Origin: Anoxybacillus amylolyticus
Lineage (GTDB): Bacteria; Bacillota; Bacilli; Bacillales; Anoxybacillaceae
Assembly (NCBI RefSeq): GCF_001634285.1
Contig: NZ_CP015438.1
Span: forward strand, 1,934,001 to 1,998,000
Length of the DNA stretch: 64,000 nucleotides
Reading direction: 5' to 3'
A model generated the notes under the pieces. That model searched no databases. It worked only from the letters and a program-made list of their open reading frames with translations, and had not been told where the DNA came from. How positions within the stretch are numbered: position 1 is the first letter of the stretch; each line of letters opens with the position of its first letter. Positions 7,734 to 18,100 of the stretch are shown here, one piece after another. The position numbers and the translations under genes are program-made.

Positions 7734-9611
7734 ATGGAAACAACAATTCAACAAGTACAAGAACAGTTGAAAATGAAAGGATATGGTCAATTCTCTGAGC
7801 TTACTACAAATGAAGAGGATGGAACAACGATTTTTACAGCGGCAGGAGATGAAAAAATCGTCTACGTAAAAATTTTCGAAAAAGATGCAGACTTATCATA
7901 CGCTGTTCAGCAATCAGCGCTCAGCGAAGCGCAATATCATGAATCGGTTCCTGATTTTATTTGGGCCACAAACGGAGAGGTCAATTATTACGCCGATTGT
8001 ATTGAAGCAATCCCCATTGCAGAAATTCCATCTATTGCGGATGTAACAAAAAAAGAAAAGAAACCGCTAACAAGACAAGAAAAGTGGTCATTGGATATTT
8101 ATTCTGATTTGCAAAAACGCTTCGATGATTTGCATGAGCGTCTTTACGGCCCTGCTGGTGCCGATAATATTAGCTCAACGAACGAGGCGATTGATGAATT
8201 AAGCAAATTGTTGTTTATGGAAATTTTCCGTCTTTATCACCCCGAATATGTATTAAAAGAAGGAGAAAATGCCGGTTTAAAATTATACGACATTTTAAAA
8301 TATGAGTATATAAAGAAGTATGGCGAAAAAGCAGTAAAACAAATTCAACATGCATTTAAAGAAATAAAAAATCACGAAGATTACGTAGCGATCAACGACA
8401 ACGGTGAAAAATGCTACATTTTTCATGAAAATGAGTATTTAAAGTTAGAAAATCCAGCAAACTATGTTGCCGCATTTGAAGCGTTCCAAGAGCTCGGTGA
8501 GTTTGAAGATGAGAACGGAGTCCGAAAAAAAGCGACATTAAAAGACGTTACTGCCGATATTTTAGGACGTCTATACGATGTATTGCTGCGAGGAAAATAT
8601 GATAGTAAAGTCGGGCAAGCAACGTATTTAACACCACGCCAAGTAACGGAAGCGATGGTCGAAATGGTGATGCATGATTTAACGACAAATCCAAAAGAAG
8701 CGGCTAAATTGTTAGAAACGGATGAAAAAGGAATTCCAACCTTCCGTGTGCTTGATCCGACTTGCGGTTCCGGAGGATTTTTAATTAAAGCGTATGAAGC
8801 AATTAAAAGATACTTTACGAGAGAATTTGCGGGTATTCAAAAAGAAAAAATAAGTAAACATTTAGATAAAATGAAAGAGCACAGCTTTGTCGGCGCCGAT
8901 AAAACAAGGAGCATGATTGTAAAAGCGCGTTTGAATATGGCGATGCACGGATTGCCAAAAGCGCCGATTTTTTGGGTCAACGACTCATTAATGACCGATT
9001 CATTGCAACCTGAAACATTTGATGTGATCATCACAAACCCGCCGTTTGGTTCTGGTTCTGTATCGAATAAAACAGAAGAAGGTAGAGCCATTCTAGAACG
9101 TTACACATCTGGAATTGACGAAGATGGAAAACCGACGAAAAAAGGTTTATGCCTTGGAGCAAAGCCAAATAATAAAGGTGTTTGGAAGCAAGTTAATTCA
9201 ACAGACCAAGCGGTGTTATTCATTGACCGAAATTTAGAGCTATTAAAACCGGGCGGTTATTTAATGATCGTCCTTCCAGACGGCATTTTAAGTAACTCAA
9301 GTTATAAACATGTGCGTGAATATTTAATGGGTAAGAAAAATGAAGTGACAGGCGAGTTTGAAGGCGGCCGCGCGATTGTGAAAGCGGTTGTTTCGTTACC
9401 GACAGTGACGTTCCAATTATCCGGCACAGGCGCAAAAACATCATTCCTCTATATTAAAAAGAAAGAACACGAAAATGAAAAACAAGGCTCGGTATTTATG
9501 GCGGTTGCCGAAGAAATCGGATTTGATGTGAAGAACAAAGTCGAAGTACAACTTGGTAACGACCGCAACGATTTATTAAAAATTGTTGAAACGTATAAAA
9601 AAGGGATGTGA
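7734..9611 (+). CDS. N6-adenine DNA methyltransferase (HsdM-like)
   Basis: A 625-aa gamma-class adenine methyltransferase. It has an N-terminal HsdM helical region, the AdoMet-binding motif DPTCGSGGFL (from about residue 341), and the catalytic NPPF (about residues 435-438) in VIITNPPFGSGS. The later target-binding segments LMIVLPDGILSN and PTVTFQLSGTGAKTS are typical of HsdM. All key residues are present, so it should be active when paired with an S protein. The N-terminal 120 residues precede the usual HsdM start and may be an extra domain. The gene sits between the small winged-helix gene and an ATPase gene; no HsdR is nearby. In this setting it probably marks self DNA. Confidence 0.9.
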   Translation: METTIQQVQEQLKMKGYGQFSELTTNEEDGTTIFTAAGDEKIVYVKIFEKDADLSYAVQQSALSEAQYHESVPDFIWATNGEVNYYADCIEAIPIAEIPSIADVTKKEKKPLTRQEKWSLDIYSDLQKRFDDLHERLYGPAGADNISSTNEAIDELSKLLFMEIFRLYHPEYVLKEGENAGLKLYDILKYEYIKKYGEKAVKQIQHAFKEIKNHEDYVAINDNGEKCYIFHENEYLKLENPANYVAAFEAFQELGEFEDENGVRKKATLKDVTADILGRLYDVLLRGKYDSKVGQATYLTPRQVTEAMVEMVMHDLTTNPKEAAKLLETDEKGIPTFRVLDPTCGSGGFLIKAYEAIKRYFTREFAGIQKEKISKHLDKMKEHSFVGADKTRSMIVKARLNMAMHGLPKAPIFWVNDSLMTDSLQPETFDVIITNPPFGSGSVSNKTEEGRAILERYTSGIDEDGKPTKKGLCLGAKPNNKGVWKQVNSTDQAVLFIDRNLELLKPGGYLMIVLPDGILSNSSYKHVREYLMGKKNEVTGEFEGGRAIVKAVVSLPTVTFQLSGTGAKTSFLYIKKKEHENEKQGSVFMAVAEEIGFDVKNKVEVQLGNDRNDLLKIVETYKKGM

Positions 9612-9615
9612 AGCG

Positions 9616-10872
9616 ATGTTAAAAGAAGTTCGTTATAAAAATTGGAAGAGCTTTGCCGATGCGACACTATATATTGATCCATTAACCATTTTAATCGGCA
9701 CAAATGCAAGCGGAAAATCAAATGCGCTAGACGGTCTTGCTTTTTTAAATCGCGTAGTGCAAGGAAAAGACTTGCAAACGATTTTATCAGGAGACCCTGC
9801 CCTGCTTTTAGAAGCAAACATTCAAGCGATTCGCGGCGGTGTCGAATGGGCGTCCAGACGTCCTTTTACATCCTTTACATTGGAAGCTGTCATTGAGTAT
9901 AACGAGGAAATTGACTATCACTATAGCATTGAAGTGAGTGCAACGTCAGATGTGGAAATTGTTTCTGAATCGCTAATCAAAGTAAACCGCAAAACAAGCA
10001 AAACAACGAATATATTCACAGCTACAGGAGAGGAAGGAAGCCCGAGTATCGAAGCGGCTGTTTATAACGGAAAAGGTCGGCCGAAACATAAACAATTAAA
10101 ACGATCTTCCTCTCTCATTAGCCAATTAAAAACCCAAGAAACGCGCGAGGAAGTCGATGAAGCGATTCAGTTTGTTGTTAATACGTTAGAACGCATTTTC
10201 ATTCTTGATCCTGCTCCCTCTTTAATGCGTGATTACAAGCCGTTTTCTAATCGTCTTGCAAGCAACGCTTCTAATGTGGCGGGAGTGCTGGCTGCACTGC
10301 CAGAAGAAGAAAAAAGTCATATTGAGTCGTTACTTTCAAAATATGTTTCCCGCCTTCCTGAAGGGGATTTACAGCGAGTATGGGCAGAGCCCGTTGGTCG
10401 CTTTCAGAAAGACGCAATGCTGTATTGTGAAGAACAGTGGCCAGGAAGCAGTGAAAAACTAATTGTTGATGCGCGTGGTATGTCAGATGGTACTCTTCGC
10501 TTTATCGGGATTTTGACGGCTTTGTTAACCCGACCAAAAAGAAGCCTAATTGTAATTGAGGAAATTGACAACGGTCTTCATCCATCACGTGCTGGGATTT
10601 TGCTAGAGATGTTAAACGAGATTGGCACGGAGCGGCAAATTGATATTTTAATGACGACACATAATCCGGCGTTGCTTGATGAACTAGGAATGGAAATGAT
10701 CCCATTTATTATCGTCGCCCATCGCTCGGTCAAACATGGGGCAAGCGAACTGACGTTATTAGAAGATATTCAAGCGCTGCCGAAACTGCTTGCTGGCGGT
10801 TCGATCGGAAAGCTAGTAACAGAAGGGGAAATTGAAGAAACGCTTACACAGCAAGGAAGTGGGAAGCGATGA
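9616..10872 (+). CDS. AAA family ATPase (RecF/SMC-like, AAA_21 type)
   Basis: A 418-aa ABC/SMC-like ATPase. Walker A is GTNASGKS (residues 28-35). Walker B is LIVIEEIDNGLHPS (Glu at about 315-316). A signature-like GMSDGTLRF precedes it, and the terminal switch His appears in MTTHNPALLDE. This is the architecture of RecF/OLD-like ATPases without a TOPRIM domain. ATG at 9616 is used; earlier in-frame codons lie inside the methyltransferase gene. It overlaps the PIN-like gene by 4 nt (ATGA), which strongly suggests an ATPase-nuclease pair, with the ATPase controlling the nuclease. Confidence 0.85.
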   Translation: MLKEVRYKNWKSFADATLYIDPLTILIGTNASGKSNALDGLAFLNRVVQGKDLQTILSGDPALLLEANIQAIRGGVEWASRRPFTSFTLEAVIEYNEEIDYHYSIEVSATSDVEIVSESLIKVNRKTSKTTNIFTATGEEGSPSIEAAVYNGKGRPKHKQLKRSSSLISQLKTQETREEVDEAIQFVVNTLERIFILDPAPSLMRDYKPFSNRLASNASNVAGVLAALPEEEKSHIESLLSKYVSRLPEGDLQRVWAEPVGRFQKDAMLYCEEQWPGSSEKLIVDARGMSDGTLRFIGILTALLTRPKRSLIVIEEIDNGLHPSRAGILLEMLNEIGTERQIDILMTTHNPALLDELGMEMIPFIIVAHRSVKHGASELTLLEDIQALPKLLAGGSIGKLVTEGEIEETLTQQGSGKR

Positions 10873-11381
10873 AAAGAAAAATTCTCGTCATTGATACATC
10901 GATTTTATGCTGCTGGCTGCAAGTCCCTGGCAAAGAAACGTGCGGAGCGCAAGGAAACAGGTGGGACTATAAACGTGTAAACGATTTGCTGATGGAAGAA
11001 GAGCGTCAAGGGGCAACGTTCGTTCTTCCACTCGCAACAATCATTGAAACCGGCAACCATATCGCCCAAGCGACAAAAGATCGCTATAAATGTGCTCAAG
11101 AGCTCGTTCGCATTATTCAAAAAGCATTAGATAAAGAGTCTCCTTGGGCGCAATTTTCTGAGCAGGCCGAATTGTGGACAGCCGGTGAATTGCATAAACT
11201 CATCGCGGAATGGCCAGATCAGGCGAACCAACGTTTATCGATAGGAGACGCTACCATCAAATCGGTTGCGGAATACTACGCCAAAATCAACGGCTGGGAA
11301 GTCGAAATTCTGACTGGCGATGAAGGATTAAAAGCATACGAACCGGCCAAACCAACAAGAACGCCGAGGAGAAGGAGATAA
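10869..11381 (+). CDS. PIN-like nuclease of defence cluster
   Basis: 170 aa with a PIN-type acidic set in the expected order: Asp9 (LVIDTSIL), Glu60 (TIIETGNH), Asp127 (LSIGDATI) and Asp151 (LTGDEGLKAYEP). PIN domains are metal-dependent ribonucleases or structure-specific nucleases. The basic C-terminal tail ends RRRR. It overlaps the upstream ATPase gene by 4 nt. A decayed partial copy lies near 29.6 kb in this window. The fold is called from motif spacing, not from a profile search. Confidence 0.7.
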   Translation: MKRKILVIDTSILCCWLQVPGKETCGAQGNRWDYKRVNDLLMEEERQGATFVLPLATIIETGNHIAQATKDRYKCAQELVRIIQKALDKESPWAQFSEQAELWTAGELHKLIAEWPDQANQRLSIGDATIKSVAEYYAKINGWEVEILTGDEGLKAYEPAKPTRTPRRRR

Positions 11382-11433
11382 TCTTTTCGAATTAGGCAGT
11401 AAGTTTTTAGAATAATAAAAAGGGGTTTTCAAA

Positions 11434-12900
11434 TTGAAACACAAAATAATTTCAGAAGAACCAAGTATTGTTTGGTCTTCAGAGCTGACTACCTCTAGAT
11501 TGGATGCCACATATTACAGCGCTAAGTTCATATATAATGAAAACAAACTTTCTAAAGCGAAAACCAAAAGTTTAAAAGAACTATTATTAAAAGGAAACTA
11601 TGGAACATTACCAGACAGTGGTGATTATTTAGAAAATCAGAATAGCGTGAACGGAATCTATCTTATTAGAGGAACGGATTTAAGAGGCAATTTTATAGAA
11701 ATTAATTCACTAGTAACGGTGCCAGCTAGTTACTTAACTGAAAAGGCTAAGGTAGAAAATGAAGACGTCTTATTACTAATAAAAGGTGTAACTTTAGATA
11801 AAGAGTGGTCCGTATCAATAGTCAATGGCTTAGATAAACCAGCGATTTTCAATGGTAGTATTTTTAGATGTAAGTTCAATAACGAAGTTGATCCATATTT
11901 TATGACTATATATATGAGTACAGATTATTTTTTGAAACAAAAAAATCGCGCAATTTCCAATACTGGAATTTATTATAATGACTTGGACATGATCCATTCT
12001 TTTAAAGTTATTTGTCCTGCTCCTGAGATTCAAAGTTATATCGGCAGCAAAGTCCGAAAAGCGGAAGAGTTACGGGAAGAAGCGAAGCGGTTGAAGGAAG
12101 AGGCTGAAAAATTGTTCAACGTTTATATAGATTTAAAAAATTATAATTCCAAATTTAAAGGTTTTAAAATACTAAATAAAAGCCCATTTGCAGTTTTAGT
12201 CTCTGCGGAAAATATAAATGAAAGATTAACTTCAAATTCATACAATGAACAATACTTATCAATCAATTCCCTAAAGTACGAAAAAGGATATTTATTTACC
12301 CAATTACAAGATATTGCGGAAATAAGTGCGATGATAGGGTGGAAAAATTTAACAACAAAAGATTATGTTAAAGATAATGGTGTTTATTTGTTAAGAGTGC
12401 AAGATATAAAAGATGGGTATATAAATATTTCTGAAGATACAGTTCAAGTTTCTAAGGAAAAAGTCGACGAACAGCCACAAATTCAGTTAAAAGTAGGAGA
12501 TATTGTTTTTTCAAAAGATGGTTCGTTAGGATTTGCAGCAGTAGTGTCGGATAATATGTATAACATTCCAATATGCGCTGGTTCTACATTAGCACGTATA
12601 AGATTAAAAAAAGATATAAATCCTTATTACTTAAAATTGGTACTTAATTCAGAATTAATCAAGGTTCAGATTTCCTACTTTCTTTCTGGAATTGCACAAC
12701 CTCATATAAACCAAGAATATATAAAACAACTTGAGATACCTTTACTAAAAAAAGATATTGAATTAGAAATCGGGCAGAAGGTACAGAAATATGAAATTAA
12801 CATACTGAAAAGTAAAAAACTTATTCAGGAAGCCAAACAAGACGTCGAAGACCTGATCGAAGGCAAGTTCGATGAATCGAAAATTTCTGAAGGAGTGTAA
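11434..12900 (+). CDS. Type I specificity-like (HsdS-like) protein 2
   Basis: 488 aa, two target-recognition halves. The first is GIYLIRGTDLRGNFIE to a DMIHSFKVICPAPEIQ end segment. The second is GVYLLRVQDIKDGYIN with VGDIVFSKDGSLGFAAV and QLEIPLL. Between them is a long helical spacer (KAEELREEAKRLKEEAEKL), as in HsdS. TTG start with AAAAGGGG 9 nt upstream. It shares the SRLDATYY-like N-terminus with specificity protein 1 (SERLDPYFY), so both are likely to dock the same way. It is notably AT-rich, as specificity genes often are. A hairpin overlaps its stop codon. Confidence 0.8.
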   Translation: MKHKIISEEPSIVWSSELTTSRLDATYYSAKFIYNENKLSKAKTKSLKELLLKGNYGTLPDSGDYLENQNSVNGIYLIRGTDLRGNFIEINSLVTVPASYLTEKAKVENEDVLLLIKGVTLDKEWSVSIVNGLDKPAIFNGSIFRCKFNNEVDPYFMTIYMSTDYFLKQKNRAISNTGIYYNDLDMIHSFKVICPAPEIQSYIGSKVRKAEELREEAKRLKEEAEKLFNVYIDLKNYNSKFKGFKILNKSPFAVLVSAENINERLTSNSYNEQYLSINSLKYEKGYLFTQLQDIAEISAMIGWKNLTTKDYVKDNGVYLLRVQDIKDGYINISEDTVQVSKEKVDEQPQIQLKVGDIVFSKDGSLGFAAVVSDNMYNIPICAGSTLARIRLKKDINPYYLKLVLNSELIKVQISYFLSGIAQPHINQEYIKQLEIPLLKKDIELEIGQKVQKYEINILKSKKLIQEAKQDVEDLIEGKFDESKISEGV

Positions 12901-12916
12901 GGGCACTCCTTCTTTT
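12889..12916 (+). terminator. Hairpin over the stop codon of specificity gene 2
   Basis: GAAGGAGTG pairs with CACTCCTTC, with the TAA stop in the loop and TTTTC after it. It may be a weak internal terminator or attenuator dividing the modification half of the cluster from the second half. Confidence 0.5.
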
Positions 12917-12932
12917 CTAGGGGGTGAATGCG

Positions 12933-14018
12933 TTGGAGTTGAAAAGGTTACATAGTCATTTAGAGAAGCTGTATCACTATGGTGAAACGGTTTATGTTGC
13001 CGAGCTTGAGTCGTTTGTGGCGAAAGGTCTTTTATATACACGCGGGAAGAAGGCTGTGATTACGAACAATTGGATTTCATTTGTAAAGCGATTTTCGAAT
13101 CAAACTGATTTTCTTCATACATTGTTTTGCTTTGATGAAGCATATCAGCAATACTTGTTGAAAACTTCCTTATTAACGGTATTAAAAATGCGTGAAGCGA
13201 AGGATATTGACGGCATTGTGGATTTCGTTCATAAAATGCCAAAGTTTGCGGGAGAAATCGTAAAAATGTTAGATGAGTTAAAACATGGTGAGCGGTACGA
13301 AACGGAAGGTTTAGAGCAGCGTGTTAAGGAAATCGAGCCGCTTTTCCGCGAACGTAATCATCTTCTTTTCAACGGAGCGCCATACTATCAACGCATCATT
13401 TATTATTTGAATCATGTCCAACAATACGAACAAGAAGCGGTTGGACAAGACGAACCGCTCGGCAAAAAAATTGATGAACAATGGATAAAAGGTCGAAAGA
13501 TCGCTGCTAACTTGCAGTTATCACCGTTAAAGGATCAGCCTCTTGCGGTATTAGCCCCGCATGAACCAAACATCGTTTTAAAAAATCCATTATTTAAACA
13601 TATTTTTACCCACCCTTGGAACTTATTGATTTTCCTTTGCTGCGTTGTCCGCGAACAAACGGAGGCGCAAGGGATGACGACCATTCGGTTTCATGCGGTA
13701 AACGACGAAGTTGACGTTATTTTAATGTCGTCAAAAAAACAAGAATATCGGTACGGAACGATCAATGATTTCGTTTTAGAGTTTTGTAAAGTGAGCAACT
13801 ATCAACTATTCCCAAGCGAAATCGCACGTTTAGAAACAATATTCCATCATTTGCATAATCGCGGTTTTTTAACGATTGTCGATGAAGAATATCGCATTCC
13901 GAGCCATATTGAAGATGAGTTATACAATACAAGTTTGTTTATTTCGCTGATGGCAGGCAGTAAACAACTCCGCCAGCGGATCGAACAGTGGATTGATGAA
14001 TTGAGGGACAGAGGATGA
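12933..14018 (+). CDS. Unknown protein of defence cluster (361 aa)
   Basis: Not recognised. Mostly helical, 361 aa from TTG, chosen because AGGGGGTG sits 6 nt upstream; an in-frame GTG 9 nt earlier overlaps that site. Basic helices near the N-terminus and a possible winged-helix region near the C-terminus (FLTIVDEEYRIPSHIEDEL) are the only visible features. It overlaps the next gene by 4 nt. With the next two genes it seems to form a subunit set around the 1350-aa ATPase. Confidence 0.6.
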   Translation: MELKRLHSHLEKLYHYGETVYVAELESFVAKGLLYTRGKKAVITNNWISFVKRFSNQTDFLHTLFCFDEAYQQYLLKTSLLTVLKMREAKDIDGIVDFVHKMPKFAGEIVKMLDELKHGERYETEGLEQRVKEIEPLFRERNHLLFNGAPYYQRIIYYLNHVQQYEQEAVGQDEPLGKKIDEQWIKGRKIAANLQLSPLKDQPLAVLAPHEPNIVLKNPLFKHIFTHPWNLLIFLCCVVREQTEAQGMTTIRFHAVNDEVDVILMSSKKQEYRYGTINDFVLEFCKVSNYQLFPSEIARLETIFHHLHNRGFLTIVDEEYRIPSHIEDELYNTSLFISLMAGSKQLRQRIEQWIDELRDRG

Positions 14019-15094
14019 AGCAAATCAAACTATCGATTGAGCGATTTTGGATTGAGCCGGGAAATTTTGAGCGATGGTGTGAGTTGTTATCGCGCATTCC
14101 CGAAAAGACCGAAGCGCGCTCGATCAAGGAAATCGCAAAATTATATTTAGGAAAAGATGTGGAAGAAAAAGATAAAAAGTTAGACCGTTCCAAAGAATTA
14201 TTTGGACTACATGGTTATGAATACGCAAAACATTCGCGGAATTTTGAAATTAAAGGTGTCTATTTCCTAACAAGAGCAGATGATGGATATTTGATTCGTA
14301 CAGAGGAAGCAAATGAACTTGTAGCTGCGTACGAACAACAACACGGATGGGAGTTGTTGCTTGCAAAACAACTGTTGCGATACTCGCCAAGAACGCGAGT
14401 CATTATGCACATGTTGTTAAATGACGGTTATTTTGAAACAAACAGTCAGTCGCTCGAACAACTAAGTAAATGGTCACTCTGCTTTGACGGTACTATATAT
14501 CATCCGTTTTCACGAAATCCCAATTTGAATGATATGAACCGGCTTCTTCACGAGTTTAAGAATGAAGCATTAGGAAAAGATTGGCGTAACATTCTTGCTC
14601 AAGAAGAAATTGAATTAGATGAAGAGTGGATGTTTGTAGGTTCAAACGGTAAAGAGCCGGCGAAAACAAATATTTCTTCGTTTATGCGGGCACCGATGCA
14701 ATTATTTGCATATTTAGATTGGTTTATCGAAGCTGATGTCGGAATCATCATTTTAAATAAAGAAAAGGTGTTGGAACATATCGGTTCACGTTCTTTATTT
14801 TCATTTACGAACGTTCAGAGTATATCAGAAATCGAATGGTTAAAGAAAAAAGTGGGCGAAGAGCAGGATGATCGCGGTTTTGTTGCGATTGAACCGTTAC
14901 TTCGTAAGCTGATGGAGCGTTTTTATCCAACATGGGAACAAGGGCTTGCGCGCTTTGTTGATTATTATATGACAAAAAGTATTCGTGAAGGTTTGTTTTA
15001 TATTGCTGATTATGAATCAGGCCAACCAAGACATGGAAGGGGTTATTTAGGTAAACGAGAATACCAATTGTTAAAACTTGAATTTCAACGATAA
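14015..15094 (+). CDS. Unknown protein of defence cluster (359 aa)
   Basis: Not recognised. 359 aa, translated through an ATGA overlap with the preceding gene. It has a winged-helix-like segment in the middle (SPRTRVIMHMLLNDGYFE) and otherwise mixed alpha/beta content. It has no membrane segment, signal peptide or nucleotide-binding loop. It ends 13 nt before the large ATPase, so the three genes are probably expressed in fixed ratio. Possible roles are DNA-binding subunit or adaptor; this is inference from position. Confidence 0.6.
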   Translation: MKQIKLSIERFWIEPGNFERWCELLSRIPEKTEARSIKEIAKLYLGKDVEEKDKKLDRSKELFGLHGYEYAKHSRNFEIKGVYFLTRADDGYLIRTEEANELVAAYEQQHGWELLLAKQLLRYSPRTRVIMHMLLNDGYFETNSQSLEQLSKWSLCFDGTIYHPFSRNPNLNDMNRLLHEFKNEALGKDWRNILAQEEIELDEEWMFVGSNGKEPAKTNISSFMRAPMQLFAYLDWFIEADVGIIILNKEKVLEHIGSRSLFSFTNVQSISEIEWLKKKVGEEQDDRGFVAIEPLLRKLMERFYPTWEQGLARFVDYYMTKSIREGLFYIADYESGQPRHGRGYLGKREYQLLKLEFQR

Positions 15095-15107
15095 AGGGGT
15101 TGAAAAA

Positions 15108-18100
15108 ATGAGCAAATCTGTCTGGTTAAAAGATGGGGTTTCCACATTTCCGGTTCAGCAGCCAATGGTCGGTCAGCGTGAATTTTATGAGGCGTTTAAA
15201 GAGTATTTACAAGATTTAAAGTCAGCGCCAATGGCACGAGTTTTTACATTGATTGCTAAATGGGGGATTGGTAAATCGCGTATTGCTTATGAATTAGTGA
15301 GCGAAGCGCTTGGAATTAATAAAGGATGGACAATTCGTGACCAATCAGGTCAATTGCAAAAAGTCCGGTTATTAAAGCCAGATTTCGCTGATGGCATTTT
15401 ACCGATTTATATCCGCTATGAACAAATGCATGAGGACCTTCTTTATGGGGAGAACTGGGTCGGTTATGGAGCGTATGTAGCGTTAGCAAAATTAGCGGAA
15501 CAACAACATGCCCGCACGATTCAAGGTTCGATTGTGAAACATATTCAAGACCATTTTCTCCCTCTTGGTTTTTCACCGGCAAAATTGGCAGAGGCAATTG
15601 AGTTAGGACAACATGAAACCGATGATTTGCTGCAGCATCTTGATCAGCTTGATCAACTTGTGCAAAATGGTTTAGCTTACTTAAAATCGTTTGGCATCGA
15701 ACATTTAATGGTGATTGTCGATGAAGTGGAATCCGAATACGAATTATTTATGGATGGGATTCAAGAACAAAGTGAAGAGCGGAAAAAGAAACTAGACGGT
15801 GATGCGATTAAAGTGATCACATCAGCGATTAAACATGAAGATAGCCGCACCCGGCATCCAAATGTTTCTTTCTTGTTGCTTTGTTCTCCAGCGATTGGCG
15901 ATCAAATTAAAGCACTCGAGGCACTTGCCCGTCGTTTAGATAAATTAGAAATCAATCAAAACTCCTATGCAGATATTAGCGATTATATCGCATCGTTACA
16001 ACAAAGTGGGAAATTGCGTGAATATCCTGCTGGGCTTGTTGAAGCAGCTTACACGATTGCCGCGGGAAACTTTGGTTGGCTAAATGTAATTATGGCTCAT
16101 TGTGATCAATATCTTGAGCAGCATCCAGACAAGGAAACAGGTGAAATTTTACAAGACTTAGCTTATTCAGTGCCGCGTTTTAAAGAAAGTTTAATCGACC
16201 ATTCCCAGCTAGATTACATTGATACAAGACAAGTGCATATTCCGTTTGTGAAAAAAGCATTATTACGGCAGCTGCCATATTCGAAAGATAGCTATAGTTC
16301 CGAAGAACAACAAATTTTATTATCAGCGAAACATATTGAAGGCATACCATTATTTAAAGAGTTTGTCGCTTTGCCGCTTGCGAAAAATGATTTAGGTTTT
16401 TATCTTGTGCAAAACAAATATAAAGCTGAATCCGATCATTTATTCGTGAATGAAACGACAGGTGAATCATTTAGTTTAGATGTCCTCTTGCGCAGTCTTG
16501 AAACGTTCTCAATTAATGCACCTAAAGGTTCTTTTATTGTCGGAAAAGAACGGGAAACGTTTTTAGCGCAAGTACGCATGCTTTATCCGAAAGACGAAGT
16601 CGTTGAAGCAGCGGAGCTTTTATATACGTATCTTGAGCAACGAATGAAAACAGAGCAATTCGAAACATATATTGGTCCAAACTTTGCGTTCCTTGAGCGG
16701 TTAAATCGTCGCTATGCCGTCAAAACAGGTATTGCGAACTATTTATTAAATGAAGAAAAAGATCAACAGCTTCAACAACATTTAAACGAATTGGCGAAAC
16801 AATATGATAAAGATGGAGAAATTCAACGTCTTCTTCTTGGTTTTGCAAGAGCCATTGAGCAAGACTATCCAGACGTGCAAATAATTCAAGTAAAAGGAAA
16901 TAAATGTGGGCTCCGTATAAAAGTAACGAATCATCTATATTTAGGGGTTCATCCGAAAAAAATTGTCGACATTATTTGGGCTAGCAAACTAGTTTCCTTG
17001 CACGATCTTGTTGACAGCAAATTACTAGATAGCGGAAATCATCCGATGATCATTTTAGCACCGACCGCTGATGCGGAAACAGAAATCGATGATATAAAAC
17101 GAAAGTATGAGCGGCTCGGCCGTTGCTTGCTCTTTTTCCAAGTGACGAATTTGCAGAAGAAAGTATTAGAAGCGTTATCGGTTGAGCGTGAGATGATGGA
17201 TATCCGCAAGTCAGCCCATCAATTAGCGCAGCCATTCCGCGCAAAAATTCGTGCCATTACAGATGAAATTACAAGAATCGCACGAACTTGGTTTGAATGG
17301 GTCGATAAAACAGGCTATGTGTTACGCCCAATTGTTTTTACAAAATCAGAAGAAGACTATCTTCCGGTATTAGCGGAAGGATATGCGAAAATGATTATTC
17401 ACGATGCAACAATTGCTGAACTAGGGGCAAAACAAGGCGTAAAATTTATAGACAGCGAAGATTTTACTCACTTTCAACATGCTTTAAAAGCGACGAAAGT
17501 TCCGGCTAAATTAGATAAGGACGGTTATCGAGGTACAGGTTTATTTATTCAAAATCACGAAAATGATCAATATGAAGTGCAAATTCCAAGTACGTTTGCC
17601 TCTTTAATGTCGTTTATTGGCCATCGTCGTGTAACATATAAAGAGATTGAAGATGCGTTTTTCTTTAGCTCTGTGGATGCCATTAAACCGCCAAAAATCG
17701 TTGAACAATGGATGACGTTCTTGCAAGCGTTAAAAGTCGTACGAATCGACAACAATGCTCATGTTGAAAATGTCACGTCACATACGTTAGAAGCAAAGCG
17801 GGATAAAATTAAACAGTGGTATGAGAAAGAATATGATAAACTCGTCGACGAGTTTAAAGAAACGTTTGACCAAGCTCGCATCGAGCTATTGAAGCGATAT
17901 AAGCGCCACGGAGACTTAGAGAAAATTGACGAAGCATTGCGTAACATCGATTTAAAACTATTGCAAGTTCATACAAACAACCATCTCGCTATTTGGAAAG
18001 AGCAATTAATTTATTTGCAACAATTTCATGATGAATGTAATTTCATCTTTGATGAAGAAAAATGGAATACGCTTCAACCAAACGAGCGTAACTTTGCGAA

